Positions 24,737 to 38,396 are shown, counted from the first letter of the stretch. The stretch: 64,000 nt of DNA from Nymphaea colorata (GCF_008831285.2 NC_045147.1:14858854-14922853), one strand, 5' to 3'. Numbers and translations: made by a program. The notes: generated by a model from the sequence alone, not told the origin.

Positions 24737-24918
24737 GAATTGGCTCACATAATCAATAACTTAGTTTAGATGTATGAATAACAAGGTAATCGGGGGAGGG
24801 GCAAAAGTTAGTTTTCTTTAAAAACATTGGGGAGTCTGGTGTTTAAAACCCTTTATGATGTCATCCAAATGTGCCTCAAATGCCTCCAAAACCTGGTTTT
24901 AGGCTGTCATCAAAATGC

Positions 24919-24955
<37 letters not shown>

Positions 24956-25081
24956 ATTCCTATAGTTGGGTTTGGACAGAGGACTCCCCCAGCCTCTCAC
25001 AATGTATGGGGAGAGTATTTAATCATGCCCACCCAATGCATTGCATTGGGTGGATGAGATTCGATGGAGGTTCAATGTGTG

Positions 25082-25190
<109 letters not shown>

Positions 25191-25392
25191 AGAAAGAGAG
25201 AGAAATGTACATGATTTGTAAGGAATTTTGAAAGGTTGAGAGAAATGAAAATGGGAACTTGTTAATTAATGTTACATGACTAAAATATTATTTCTCCTTG
25301 ATTTTATTTCATTCTCTTGTGAAAAGATCAACAACCAAGATGATTCCTTTTAAGGAGCATTGGAGTCATGTACCTATCAGTCTCTCTTTCTC

Positions 25393-25398
<6 letters not shown>

Positions 25399-25483
<85 letters not shown>

Positions 25484-25646
25484 CTTTTTAAAGTTATTCA
25501 GCCATTTAATCAAAGTGGTCTGATTTAATATGATGAACGGTTAAAAGAAAAATAAGAAGAAAAAGGAGATGAGTATTTTCATTATCTAATAATAGTTAAC
25601 ATTTAAAAAAAAAAATTCAACCATTCATATGTTTTATATATATATA
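25399..25646. mobile_element. Micron-like MITE inside (TA)n, copy B (right end lost)
   Basis: An 81-base TA tract (25399-25479) leads into TAGCTTTTTAAAGTTATTCA and GCCATTTAATCAAAGTGGTC, which match the left end of the copy at 55126 (TAGCTTTTTAGAGTCACCCA, GCCATCTAATCATGACCATC). The shared middle GATGAACGGTTAAAAGAAAA follows. A second TA tract closes the element at 25635-25646, before the right inverted repeat would appear, so this copy is shortened. Confidence 0.65.
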
Positions 25647-28455
25647 AAGAGAGAGAGACCTACACTAAAAGGAGATTAATCACCACCATCAAAGGAATAG
25701 ACATATAATATCATGGGTGTTGCAACTGAAACAGAGGCCTTATGGATTAATGCATCCCCAATGCTTGCTCTAATTACAAATTAATTATTAAATGCATACA
25801 CAAATTTGTTGCCTGCTTAATTTGCTTTTATACTTATGTACTTTAGGCTGTTTGCATGCAATTTGGAAGACAGACATAATAAGAGACCTCCACATACGTC
25901 CTCCCCAAGCAATTAACTACTTACCAATTGGGAAACTTACTAACTCCATTTTTACTGGTTATATGGATGGATTGTGGGATGTACGAATGAATAGCTTCTG
26001 TTTTTGGACAAACAAAAATAAAGAAGAAACTTAAGGGCGCCATTTCTGAGATCAAAGGTAATCGAGCACTGCGTCTTTCTGTGCAGGAATCTTTTCATGA
26101 TGACATGGTCAAGGCTGCTCCTTCCCCATGCAAGATTCATCGAGTTGGATAAAGTACCGAAGGGTCAAGGCTGCCGCTGATCAGATCCTGTTTGAGATTT
26201 CTTTTCGTACTATATTACTCTTCTCAATTCTCATGCCTTTAGAAATATGAGAATTTTTCTTTCAGGAGCCAAACAATTTCGCGAAAGGAAATTTCTTGGT
26301 ATCGGTCACAGGGTACCTGTTGATTGGGCTTCGGTTCAGATCGAAAAAGTTCAGTAATTTTATAAATGGTGGAAGCCCATGCAGCCTTAAAGATATCATG
26401 AACGAAACAACCGATAGGTTCAAAACAAAATCAAGAAATTTGAACTATTGTTGGTAAATTACATTGACTGCAACTTCTTTTTCTTTTTCCTCTTAGATCA
26501 CACAGCGTATTTTTCAACTCTGCAGAACAACAGGGATGATTCACCTTGATCTGCAGAACATGAAGTCCCTTTGTGGAGATTTAAGGACGGAAATTTGGCT
26601 TCTGAATGTAATGTTCTCAGCGATTAAATAATCCGCACTTGCCCATCTCGATTCTTTAAGCGTTGTACGCAGAATCTCAACACCGCAATCGAGTAAGATC
26701 ACAGGAGCTCGACCACTCCTCTGCTCTCCTCAGGTTACAGTACTTCCTCCTCATTCCGTGATCTTCAAGTGATGAACCATGTTCAACAACTGGTGATATC
26801 TGCACTACGCCCGTTTTATGTCCTTGAATAAATCCAAAACTTTCACAGCAAAAGGCATGCAAAAGTCAATTCTTGTCCCATATATTGGTATTCAAGGGCA
26901 AGCTGAATCGGGACAAAGGGAGATAAAGTGGGAAATTGTGTCACTCTCACATGTCTATCAACGTCACTGCTTCACATGAGGAAAAGGTACAAGGGGAAGT
27001 CGGGTCATTCCCCCTTGTGAAAAGAGAATTCAAGGCAAAGTTGCTGATTTCAAGACGCCCATCAAGCTTTGATCAGGTGGGCTCTTTGATGGGTGCAGCA
27101 GGTCAGTGAAGAGGTTTACAAGAACCCGTCGCCATGATCGCCCACTTCATGACTTCTAGTTGGCGTTCCTGTAAATGCTGAAGCAGTACTCTCGGATTAT
27201 AATATTTATGTTTTCGGATTCGCTTGATCATATCTCAGGACTGGAGATGGGGTGCAGATGCTCGCTTTTATAAGAAATTAATGGCCTTCACATGGTGGTT
27301 CTGCAGTCCTTTTTTTAACAGGAAGATCAAAAGATGTTTGGTGGTTCTTATATATTGGCACTACTGTCGTTGTAGCAGAATGATGGGATATGATCAGTTT
27401 GATCTTTCTATTCACAAAAGCAAACATTAATGCGCTTGTTGAATCTGTAGAAAACTACGAGTGGATATCAGTATGATGTCGCCTCTGCAGTCTGCCACGC
27501 TCTTCTATCAAAGAACAAATCTTTTGATTAATAAGCTTGATCTTTGTGTTCATTGTCTCTCGATCGCTGAAAACTCCTGCAACAAGTTTGATCTCCTTAG
27601 CTTCTTCAACAATCTCTAAATAGTTTTAAAAGTTAGAACTTATAAAGTGTTAAACTTTTTGCTTTTGTCAAAATTAACCATGTAAATCACATCTACAAAT
27701 TAGTCCCATCCCACTGAAACAACCTACAAGGCTCTCAGATTCAGATCATGTGAAGACAAATCTCACCTAAATTCGCTGTAGCTGTTGACGGAAGTAAAGT
27801 TAAGAAGAGCAATGACAGTGGAAATGATGGTATATCCAGCTAAGGAGATTCCTAACATGAGAATTTGTGATGAAACATTATGCTACCATTTTGTCCAGAC
27901 TTGGCAATTGCATTTGTCACAACTAGAGAGAACTTAAAAAACATATAATCCACTACTGAGAAAGAAGAAGGATTGTGGATCATCGTTCTTTATACGCTAT
28001 TATAGGCATCGGACTAGTTACATAAATACTCAGATTATTCTCATCAATCAATTGCTCGAAGAGTTGAAAGTAACAAGATGTTTCTTTAAAACTAGATTCA
28101 ATGAACTTATTCTTGTCTCGATATTCATCATGCAGATGTATTAGAGTTTATTATGCTATCTTATTCGTTGCATGAACAGAATGAGTATTTTATCTTACTG
28201 CTAACTTAGTAGGTTACAGGCACAAAACATGAGTACCCATTGATATTGTTTAATTTTAAAATTTTGATTAAAAAATGAGTCTATAATTCTGGAACCAAAT
28301 CTTTAATAACCAAGTCTACAATTCTTGAATGCAGCAAAAGATGGTTAGGGGATGTGGAGTCACAATTTTTTGGGGAATGATGTCTAAATATTAAGGGAAA
28401 CTTCAAATGTAAATAATTAAAAAGTTAATGAGGTGCCAATATGAGATCAAGCAAC

Positions 28456-28605
28456 ATTTGTGGGCTGGTGTGGGGTAATTGAACGCACCAGCCCACACGT
28501 CCCTTTGCCACTGGTTAGGTCTGCGCTCGGGCCAAGCCACAACTCGTAACTGCGGCCCAAGGCTGGCCAGACACTTGAAGCCTTGGCCTAGGGCCAGCCT
28601 CATTA
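28456..28605. repeat. GC-rich repeat segment followed by AT-rich tail
   Basis: Contains GTGGGCTGGTGTGGGG and, about 15 bases later, CACCAGCCCACAC, which together form a hairpin, then CGGCCCAAGGCTGGCC, before 80 bases of nearly pure A/T. Composition and layout resemble the repeats at 1075 and 11791. Confidence 0.35.
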
Positions 28606-29488
28606 AAATAAAAATATATTTTAAAATATAAAATAATATATAAATTTAATTAACCATAATATATATATGTATATATATTAATAAAAATAATATTAAAAAG
28701 GACATATCAAGACGAATCGACCCTGTCTACCATCATCCTTATCTGTAACGTGGTCCAATGCAACCCACTTCAAAAAGCTTTTAAGTACTTTTCAAAAAAT
28801 GAAGCTGAAAATTTGGGAACATATCCTTTTCCAACCATTTATTTGTTAAATTTATTTTAACACACAATTGGGTATAAATCATGCTTAATTGCATTTTTCG
28901 AGCATACAGCTGAACGAGCTTGGTGCCGATCGAGCTCAGGTTGCGCCGATGAGCTCAGGTCCGGTCGGCCACACAGCTCTATAGGTATTCAAGTCAAGGA
29001 TTTGCAAGGCTAGCCATGCTTGTGTCACCGAATGCATGTTGTGGTTTAGAGTATGTTGCAGCTTACGTTTCTAATTAAACAAGATATCATTTGTAACTAT
29101 TGGCTAAGAGAAGCTCTGAAACGTTTTGTTTTAACATAAAACTGTATTACTGTTGATGGAGATAATCAACTTAGCTTCCATTCCATTAGGGAGGTTCAAA
29201 AGATTGAGGCCTTAACAACTAGAAGTTTCAGCAATAGCATTAGTAGAAAGTTAAAACACCGACCAATCTCGAGAAAATTCAAAGAAATAAATGGGCATGT
29301 CATGCCTGAGACACTAATTGAACTTGATACTTAGGTGAAACTTCATTCTGTAAGATCCAAAGTCCGTTTGAGCGCAAAATATTTTCAAAATCAAAGATCC
29401 AAATTCAAAAATCTGGAGAAGCAACCGTCATTTGCAAAAAACATTAAAACATTGAAGCAGACATAAGGAAATATAAAGTTGATCACAA

Positions 29489-29894
29489 CATAGTTTGCAA
29501 ACCCATGACTCGGACTTAGATCGGCTGAATACTGAGTCACTAGGTCAGAGAGTTGATTGGGAAACTGGGCTGCATTAGGTCATAAATTTTTATACTGCAT
29601 CCTTTTTATAAATAGATTAATGACGTAAGTTTATAGGCACTTGATGTTTGATTTTCATGAACTAAAACTAAATAACACGTAATATGACTATTTGTCTATG
29701 TTTGGTAAAGTTTAGGATTGTTCATAATTCAAAAAATAACACAATTCCGTATTTAGCAATGCACGACCAAAAAAACATTTAATTAGTTGTCAATTTTTGC
29801 TGACTTGGTGAACCCTGACTCATGGTCTAGTAAGTGGGTGATCTTAGTCGACTCGGGCAACTCACGACTCGGATTGAAGAGTTTGCCAACTATG
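29489..29894. mobile_element. hAT-like non-autonomous element
   Basis: Terminal inverted repeats: left CATAGTTTGCAAACCCATGA, right (other strand) CATAGTTGGCAAACTCTTCA. Inner parts of both arms contain repeated GACTCGG and GAGTCA words. The flanking octamers GATCACAA and GATTTGAA agree at five of eight positions, compatible with an old 8-bp target duplication. The 406-bp interior has no coding capacity. Confidence 0.5.
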
Positions 29895-31325
29895 GATTTG
29901 AATTCATTCTACTTATTTGGGCAAAAAATATAAACGGACCAAAGTTTAGGTCATATCCAATATTTACATTCATTTCAAATTCAAATCCCGACTAGAGAAT
30001 TACATAGAGAGTGAAGAGAAATACATTGAAACCTACTAATGAATAGAAGTCCTGCACAAGAGAGCTAACAAATTTATGGAGTAAAGAATGAGATTTGAGA
30101 GGCATATCCAAACTTCACTCAAGGCTATGATGATCTTCCTTAGAAATTAGTGAAGGCTTCTCTTCTCTCCTCATATCTATGTAAGAGACAGAAGGTATAA
30201 TTCGCAGTTTCGTTTGAGGGGAAGGATACCTTGAAAGAATGAGCTCCTTCCCCTACCTTGAAGGTTTAGAGCTGCTTCGAGATCTGGGTGACATGGTTTA
30301 TAAATAAAATTAAAAATCAGTTTCCAAGCATGTTTATTGGGGCTCGGTGCCCTACTAATTCTAGTTGTTGGCTTCTTACTTGTTACTCTTTTGGCAAATC
30401 TCTTTTGGCAATTTGTGTTGTCTAAAAATGAAGTTAGATAAGCACTGTCTTATGGTTTTTGGTATTTATATGAGCTCGTAGTAAGGGTGGGCTACGAGTC
30501 GTGTACCTGATGGATAATTGGGTTCCTAACCTGTGATGGGTTGGGCTTGAACTGGTTATTTAACACTTTGGTTGGCTTGAGATGGGCATTGGGGACTAAC
30601 TCGATTCGATATATTATTTAAAAACTCATCTCTTCTTATCTTTTATTTTGTTCTCTATGTCTCTCCGTTGGCATGAGACAGACAGTTGCCTCACTTAGAA
30701 ACTCTTGGCATATCACCAATCATTCCTTCCTTTGGAAACTCTTTTATGTGTCGCTGATAGCTCCCTTAGAAACTTTTAACATACCATCAATGGATTTTGA
30801 GATATTAAATATAAAATGTTAAGGGTTTTACCTGATGGGTATAAAATTGACGATTAGAACTAAGCTAGCTGGGCTTAAACCGCCAACAAATACTTTGAGC
30901 CAACTTGAGCTCAATTTTACCAACATTGAGCCGATCCAGCCCAGCCCAGCCTTAAAAGAACTCGTCAATTCCTGAAGCTTCATCAGGTTGTCGTGTCACG
31001 AAGGATCTCAAACTGCATGAGAATTGTCGGAGATAAAACTGGCGGACCTCCGAATTTCTCTATCTTTGATTCTAATGTTTCTATTACTAAGGATCCCGCT
31101 TTACGTGGTCAAATAACAGATCCTACGAATCGGAATAGGCCAAGTCCCGAACGAGAAAAGAAACTCATCCCAGTGCTGCGAACTGGCCCCTTGAGTCTGG
31201 AGAGGCCGAGTAGGAGAGTCGATTGATCATTAGCGTCATCAGCTCATCGTCTTGTGTCGTTCGATCTCATTGCGCATTTTCGTCCCCCTGAACGAAGAGA
31301 GAGCCCCCTGACACCTGCCGCAGCG

Positions 31326-34300
31326 ATGGTCCTCAGCTCCCTTTCCTCCCTCGCCTTTCCCGGCGTCGACGTCGCTTCAATCGCTTTCGGTTGCCGCGCA
31401 TTCTCAAGTGTCTCTTCCACGCGCCTCTCTTCCCGCCACAGTGCCGGTGCCGTTGTTCATGGAAAGAGGTTCCAAGGTTAGAGGAGAATGGAGGTTTTCC
31501 TTTCCCCTGATTACATTTTTATGCTATTCCTTTGTCCATTCTTCTGCCTCTCGCTGGTGTGATATGTTCCCTTTGTGCAAGTATCGTTCTTCCTTTCCTT
31601 TGGTGGTGTTGGTTGTGATTGCAGCTAGAACTTGTATTTCTGAAAATTTGTGGTGCTACTGCTTTCAATTGGGTAGTGGCGCTGCGACCAGGTTGCGTAA
31701 GAGCTTCTGCGGCGTCGTCTGGTTCAAAGGAGTCGTCACCGCTGGTGGTGTGCTTTGGTGAGATCCTGATCGACTTCGTCCCAACAGTCAATGGCCTCTC
31801 CATAGCTGATGCTCCGGCTTTCAAAAAGGCTCCTGGAGGAGCTCCCGCTAACGTTGCCGTCGGCATTGCTCGCCTCGGGGGTTCTTCGGCTTTTATAGGC
31901 AAGGTATGCTCTGGCGTTTCTGTTGCTTCTTTCTCTCCCTAGTTCATCTTTAGGAAGAAAGAAGCATTCTCTGTCTCCCCTTTTCTTCGAATTTCTTTAA
32001 CGCCATTAGAAGGTGCAGGGCGCAATTCTTCTTAAAATATGCGCCTGCGTTATTCTTAAGAATTAATTCTTTCCAATATTGCATGTGAAAAGGGTAGGCA
32101 CGCATGTTGTTAGATCGATTCCTTGTTTTCTCCTTTTCCTTTTCAAATAATGTGATGTGAGAATGGGAGGCAAAGAGGTAGCAACATTTTTGCCTGGTCA
32201 TTCATGAGTTTACCAGGGCTTTTGTAATTCGGTAACACCAAGCACAGAGAAATCACAGGCAATGCAAACAAAAAGAAAAAGAAAAAAAAGGAAAATGCAG
32301 CCCATGTTTCTCCACTACTCCTTGTAGAAGTGAATTCATTTAGGCTCTATGATTGTTGATCACGGGATGAACTTATAAACACAAGCTGCCAGATCGCAGG
32401 TATGATCGTTCAGTCTGTGATTTCTCAACTTGTGTCCAAAACAAAAGGCCGACATGTCTTAAATACTATTTGTATATGAACAACTGAATCACCGACTATA
32501 ATCTCGACTCTATCTGCGGAAGAAGGATTTGGTTTGGGAAAATATTGCTGAAACAGGTCGATTTTTTTTATAGTAAAACTATGAGAAAGGAAAAGAAAAA
32601 ATGTTCTAGAACTGAATTTCCTGGAAACTGCGGTATTATCACCATTTTGGAACTCCGCTATGTCTGTAGAAATGAAATTGTGTTTTCCATTTTTCAAATT
32701 TTGTAAGAAATTAGGTCTTGTAGTTCCCAAGACATGATATGGCCTCCACTAAGCAATTACCCTCTGGTCACATCAAAATAAAATTTGGTTCTTTGATTAC
32801 CTTTCTAGCAATGTTTATGTTCCATTTCTGCACAGATAAGATTGGTTGTTGTGAATACATTTTCTAAATGCATGTTTAACTTCAAATTTTAAGATAATTA
32901 CGTAAAAGAGACATAGGTTGGCAGATGAGAAGCCTGAACGGTAAGAGTAGATAACGAGCAACAGCTATAAGTTGACAAGATCCATGGCGAAGATTTGAAA
33001 TTTGAAGGTGGCGTTAACACTGTTTAGAATTAAGGACAAATATGGGATTCTTGCTCTCCAGGGAATTTTTTACGAGTACCTATTGTAACAAACTGAAGAT
33101 AACGCTTTTATTGTAGACATAGATATTGTGGACATTTTACTACTATCTTGATATTCATATAAAAGTTTCTCAGCAGATATTAAAGAACAATTGTCTTGAT
33201 ATTTTCATGATATGGTTCTAATTATATTCTCAAATGCCATTGCTGGGAATTTCTTGGGGAGATTTTTTTAGGAATGTTTTCTTATAGTTTTTTTTAGAAC
33301 CAACTCTGAACATCATGTAATGTAGAGGAAATTTTTGTGTAGCGATGTCTCCTTGTGGGTGTGAAAAATATGCTACATAAATTTTTGCTTTTCCTCTCTT
33401 TCACCTTATTCTCTCTTATGTAGTATATTTTGCTGCAAGCGGGCTGGGGAGGACCCCTTTCCGTTTATTAAAGCAACAAAAAAATACGATAAAAAATGAA
33501 AGAATTAAGAATCACCCTGCAAAGCAAGGTGAAACACGAAAAGTTCTCTCTTATGTGCTTATCATTGAAAGTTCTTCCTGATACGACAGTATTGTGCTTA
33601 TACTTCTGTTACTAGGCTTCTTTTTCCTTCTATTCTCATTAAGACAAATGCATCTTGAATCAGGTTGGAGAAGATGAGTTTGGCTATATGCTTGCAGATA
33701 TTCTGAAGGAAAATAATGTAAATAACAGGGGTATGCGTTTTGATCCTGGTGCTCGAACTGCCTTAGCATTTGTTACACTGAAGGAAAATGGTGAACGTGA
33801 GTTCATGTTCTACCGCAATCCAAGTGCTGACATGCTGCTTCAGGAATCAGAACTTGATCTGGACATTATTAGAGCGGTATGTTGTTTATGTGGTTCTTTT
33901 AGCTGTTTATGAAGGTTATCCTAAACTTGATGAATTAGTTCTCTTCTTGCAGGCCCAAATCTTCCATTATGGTTCTATCAGTCTTATTTCAGAACCATGC
34001 AAGTCTGCCCATCTAGCAGCTGCAAAAGTTGCAAAAGATGCTGGTGGTCTTCTTTCATATGATCCAAATCTGAGGCTACCATTGTGGCCATCGGCAGAGA
34101 GTGCAAGACAAGGGATTCTTAGCATTTGGGATACTGCAGATGTTATCAAGGTTTCAGATTCTTGATTATCTTTTTCTCTCAAATTCTTTACTGCATTAGG
34201 GATCGTATGGCTGTCGTATGCCTGATACGTATAATCTGCTGTGTATTCCTTTTACTTGTATAAACAGATAAGTGAAGAAGAGATTTCTTTCTTAACTGGA

Positions 34301-37300
34301 GGAGAAGATCCATATGATGATGCTGTCGTCCGTAAGCTTTTCCATCCAAATTTGAAGCTTTTACTTGTAACTGAGGGACAAGATGGTTCCAGGTACTACA
34401 CAAAGGTAATCAGATGTGATGGATGGAAAAAGATTATCCATCTGTGGGCCTGATGTGTTTCCCATTAATATAGTGCATAAATTTGTTGAAACCCCAACAA
34501 AACAAGGAAGAATATTAGGCACATGCCTGATACTTCAACATCAAGAAGTAGCTAAAGCATAAAAGTTAATGTTCCTCAGCAAAAGATTATGCTATTTCAA
34601 TTTGAAAGAATAAAATTAGCTACGTAATTCTCCTTTAGAATGAAATCTCTCTTTGTGCCACAACAAATAATTTATTTTGTACAAATTAGTTGGCCTCTTT
34701 GGTCTCTTTGTTAGCCATTTCCCAGTCATCCAGTGGTTGAGAAATGGACTGACCAGATTTGCCTATGTTGGGTGGCCACGGCCTGTCAGTGGGTGCTAGA
34801 GAATGATTCAAATCTTATGTTTGCCATCTCTGACAATTTCCAAACCCTAATATCCAGAAAATGGACTAGCCTGGGTCACTGCATGGGCAAACCTGGTAGT
34901 TGGTTGATTTTCTGCTAACCCAAGCCGCTCAATGAAGTGAAACTGTGAAACACCAAATATATTAAACTTGAAAATTTTTTTGTTACTGATCTGATCCAAA
35001 ATTCTGCTGGTGAGTGACAATAAGGTCTATGACTCTATAGCATGCCTTCAATATGGAGGTTCTTAGCTGTATGATAAGAATAAGAATCAGTTCTCTTCTA
35101 GTCTACTCTCATAACTAGAGCGAGTTGTTGTCTGAACCCATCCTTTAGGTGTCTGAAAACTGAAAAGCATATCCTGCATCTGTACTGGCAGCAGATCCCT
35201 GATCCTAGTTTTCTTGTTTTTCATTGTGGCCAACTTTTTTATCCCTCTCCTTTTGATGGCTTGATTAATCACTTTTCTTCAATGTTTTCCTTTTCTCATT
35301 GCTTTCTTGTTTTAGTTTTACCCTTTTTCTTGCTGAAGCTAAAGAAGAGCCTGTGGCTTTCTCTGGATCTTTATATCTTATTCCATTTCTTGTTTTCCTT
35401 TGAGATCTCCCAGATTTTTCTTGTCAATGAACACATACTGCTGCTCCTGGCTTTTAATTAAAACACCCTTTAAACAATATTACTGATTTTGGACGATGGA
35501 AATGAATGAATAATAAACAACTGTTGGGAACACTTATTTTATGGAAAATACTTTTATGCTGTCATTCCTATTGCAAGTGACACTGCAATTTTGCAGCATT
35601 GCACCATTAATGTTTGATTGTTAATTACAGGACTTCAGTGGGAGAGTTGCTGGGTTCAACGTGAATGCAGTTGATACTACTGGTGCTGGGGATGCCTTTG
35701 TTGCTGGATTTCTCTCACAGTTGGCTGATGATCTTTCCTTACTCCAGGTAATCACATGTTCTTTAACCTCAGATTCTTTTCAAAATGAACATTTTAGCAA
35801 TCCATGCTTTAATTGATTTTTAGCACTATCACCTTTCATTACAAAAGCTATTGGATCTTGTCTTTCCCTGAATGTGGTAGTAAAGGTTGTCCTACCTTTT
35901 TCAATCTAATTTTTGCCTCACTTTTGAGAATATGACCAGGTTCCGATCCTATACAGTTTCTGTGCATTTTTTATGCCTTTTCTCTTACGAATAGATTAAC
36001 ATACAATCAACTCTTATTTTAAACTATTATGTACTCAACGTTGCTACTTGGTGGTGATATGTCCTTGGAAATTGAGCCAAATTATTCTCTGTTAGTGTTG
36101 TTCATTAAGGATGAAAACCTGTTTCACAAGCTTATCACAGATGAGCCAAATCTGGGCTCAACCATTACAAGCTAGGCACGGACAAAAACATTTCTAAAAT
36201 TTTCTTTGTAGTTTTTTTTTAATTGTTGAGCCATGTGCATATGATGCATGCATGCTTTGTGCCCATCTGTTCATGTATGAAGCCAAGCATCTCTTTTCCG
36301 TTGTTCGCTCCATAAGCCCAAATGTGAATGATCCAACCTTTGCCTATACGGCCTTATTGGAAATAAGCATTTTTCACGAGACCAGCTCTTTGTTTCCTTT
36401 GCTTCCCCTACCTATGACTAGCATGTTCTGAGAAGGAAGAAGACATCGTTGCTCTTATTGCCATTGGTATTATAATACCCTTCTCGTTTATCCTTTGTAA
36501 ATATCGGTATCGACCCCTCCCTAGAATTAGGCAGGGGCCGATCATACCCTTCCATATACGGGTTGATCAGCCCTCTAGTGTAGTGGCCGATATTTCAACC
36601 AATTGATAACAAAAAAAAAAACAAAAAAATGGCTTGTACATCACGAGCCAATGCATACCTTCCGTTCAGGTTTCCTGTACAAGCTGGCAATCGATATTTA
36701 CAAGATTGAGTTTATCAAGCTTCAATATACTACGGCCCTACGGGGTACATTTGCGCTGCAACACGTGTGACCGAGATATAGTTTTAGGAGTTAAACTAGG
36801 TAACTAATGTTGACATTACTAAATCTTGTCAACTTCTATTTTGGCAACTTTAGCTTAGTGATTCTGTGGTTCCAGCGGTGACAGGAAAGACATGTATTGG
36901 GATTCTTACTTGCTTAGGTTGTGGGCTAGATTGATATTGTCCTTGCTCGCAATTAGCAGTCTGTCACAAGCTGCTGCGGTATTGTGAAGTGTCAGAAAAG
37001 CAACTGCCATCAAGAGCTTTCCAGCCTGAGAACTTGAGATCTCAATATGAAAAAGGTCAAGATTTCAATACCCGGTGGGTTTGTGTTTCTGTTTTTGGCA
37101 TAGTCTGGTAGTGGTTTCACAATCCCAACTTGCCTGCCAAGTAAAAAGAATATCATCATATACACAATACTGTCTCGTGGAGCTCGTATAAGTAAATGCC
37201 AGCATGTTCACAGATAATACGGTGATTTAACTTTCAGAATGATATTTATTTGTTTCAGGATGAGGGCAAGCTCAGAGACGCTCTTAAGTTTGCAAACGCA

Positions 37301-37393
37301 TGTGGGGCGCTAACAGTCACCGAGAGAGGAGCCATCCCTGCGTTACCAACGCGAGAGGCTGTACAACAGGCAATAGTGCAGTTCGCTGCGTAG
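31326..37393 (+). CDS. FRK3: Plastid-type fructokinase (PfkB/ribokinase family), seven exons
   Basis: Phosphorylates fructose to fructose-6-phosphate using ATP. Exons 31326-31476, 31692-31903, 33664-33876, 33953-34150, 34268-34405, 35631-35747 and 37259-37393 join in frame to 387 residues. The first 55-60 residues are rich in Ser, Ala and Arg with few acidic residues, as in a chloroplast transit peptide. The core starts at [13 protein letters not shown] (about 69-81). PfkB signature 1 is around [16 protein letters not shown] (99-114), and signature 2 is [12 protein letters not shown] (319-330), where Asp325 would be the catalytic base. Exon 2 must start at 31692, because the more pyrimidine-backed acceptor at 31624 throws the frame into a stop. 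The family match is close to the chloroplast fructokinases of Arabidopsis; the exact paralogue symbol is an inference. A poly(A) signal follows at 37599. Introns 5 and 6 hold decayed repeat-like DNA. Confidence 0.93.
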
Positions 37394-37598
37394 AATGCTG
37401 GCACTTGTCGAACCTCGTCATTCGCATTATCAGATCCCGGCTTAGTGACATAGAATACCTTCTGATACTACATTCTGTGGCTAGTTGTGATAACCGTGCT
37501 TCTCTGTTTCTTACAGAATTTTACGTGTTATGATCCACGCAAGCTCTTGTATTTTTGTTTGGAGGGCAGGTTCATTGAATTTTGGAAGCCTCCCAGCT

Positions 37599-37604
37599 AA
37601 TAAA
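37599..37604 (+). terminator. Candidate poly(A) signal of the fructokinase gene
   Basis: AATAAA lies about 206 bases after the fructokinase stop codon, in an AT-rich stretch. Its distance to the stop codon of the converging chaperonin gene is under 300 bases, so the two 3' ends lie close together. Confidence 0.5.
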
Positions 37605-37892
37605 GTTATTACAATTTAATTTGAGCTCTTATTACAGCATTCATCAGATCCAATGAAAGTGAGTAAACGTTAAGTCTGTAAATTGCCAAGAAAAAAGAAG
37701 ATAGAGAAAAAAACAGAAATTCGAATCCCGTTTTCACTCCTTGCAAAAGCATGGTTACATGTCTCAAAGGTGTGCCATTCTGTACCAACTAGGAAGACTC
37801 CTTATCACAGAACAGAGAAGACAATTTTTCATAAGATCCCCAAAACTTATCCCTAGAACCACCATCACCAATCAGACGTGTTCACGACCTCT

Positions 37893-38396
37893 TCAATCGT
37901 GGAGCGTGCCCAAGATGTCCTCGTCTCTATAAAGATGATACCTGAACATATTTTTCACACCATCATTTACAAAGGGGAAATTCGCAAGAGAGAAAAGGAA
38001 AACGATGAGAAATCACGAAAACAATAAATGGCAGCAATGTTCTAGGAAGACTCACTCTTTGTCTCCAAGTTTTACTTCGGTACCGCCATATTCGGGCAAA
38101 AGAACGGTGTCCCCTTCTTTGACAGATACAGGGATAATTTTCCCCTCTCTGTCACGCCCACCCGGTCCGACGGCGATAACCTTGCCAGAGTTCAACTATG
38201 GAGGAGAGGAAAAAGCACAAACACCAAGAACGGAGGGGTCAGCGGAGAAGAAGCAAGACTATTCATCGAGAGAGAGAGAGAGAGAGGGAACCTTAGTGGT
38301 CTTCTCCGGAAGAAGGATTCCGGCATTGGTTTTGCTGGGAGGAACAATCTTCTCAACGAGAACCCTGTTCAACAAAGGGATGAGGCGCTTCGCCAT
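37893..38396 (-). CDS. CPN10: Chaperonin 10 (GroES-type co-chaperonin), mitochondrial type
   Basis: Co-chaperonin that caps the Cpn60 ring and helps fold imported proteins, usually in the mitochondrial matrix. Exons 38292-38396, 38056-38195 and 37893-37941 join in frame (phases 0 and 2) to 97 residues, the usual Cpn10 length. The start [17 protein letters not shown] is typical. The mobile loop that contacts Cpn60 is around residues 20-35 ([15 protein letters not shown]). [36 protein letters not shown] and the C-terminal [15 protein letters not shown] are all family hallmarks. A single 10-kDa domain without a cleavable presequence fits the mitochondrial form rather than the double-domain chloroplast Cpn20. 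The gene converges on the fructokinase, with about 500 bases between stop codons. Intron 1 carries a (GA)n tract. Confidence 0.95.

Larger units (their letters stand above)
25647..31325. other. Gene-poor region before the fructokinase gene
   Basis: No intact gene seen. It contains a GC-rich repeat arm at 28456-28605 with an AT-rich tail, a hAT-like element at 29489-29894, and many short open frames without recognisable domains. The stretch 30993-31226 is open for 77 codons and ends just before the fructokinase leader, but matches nothing I know. The last 100 bases or so are likely promoter and 5' leader of the fructokinase. Confidence 0.5.

Noticed and set aside
30993-31226. A 77-codon frame just ahead of the fructokinase
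   Set aside because: Protein-like in places (GGPPNFSIFDSN) but matches no family I know; kept as unexplained intergenic DNA rather than a gene.
37715-37740. TTCGAATCCCG resembles a tRNA T-loop
   Set aside because: No matching acceptor stem, D-arm or anticodon arm upstream; the preceding DNA is A-rich.
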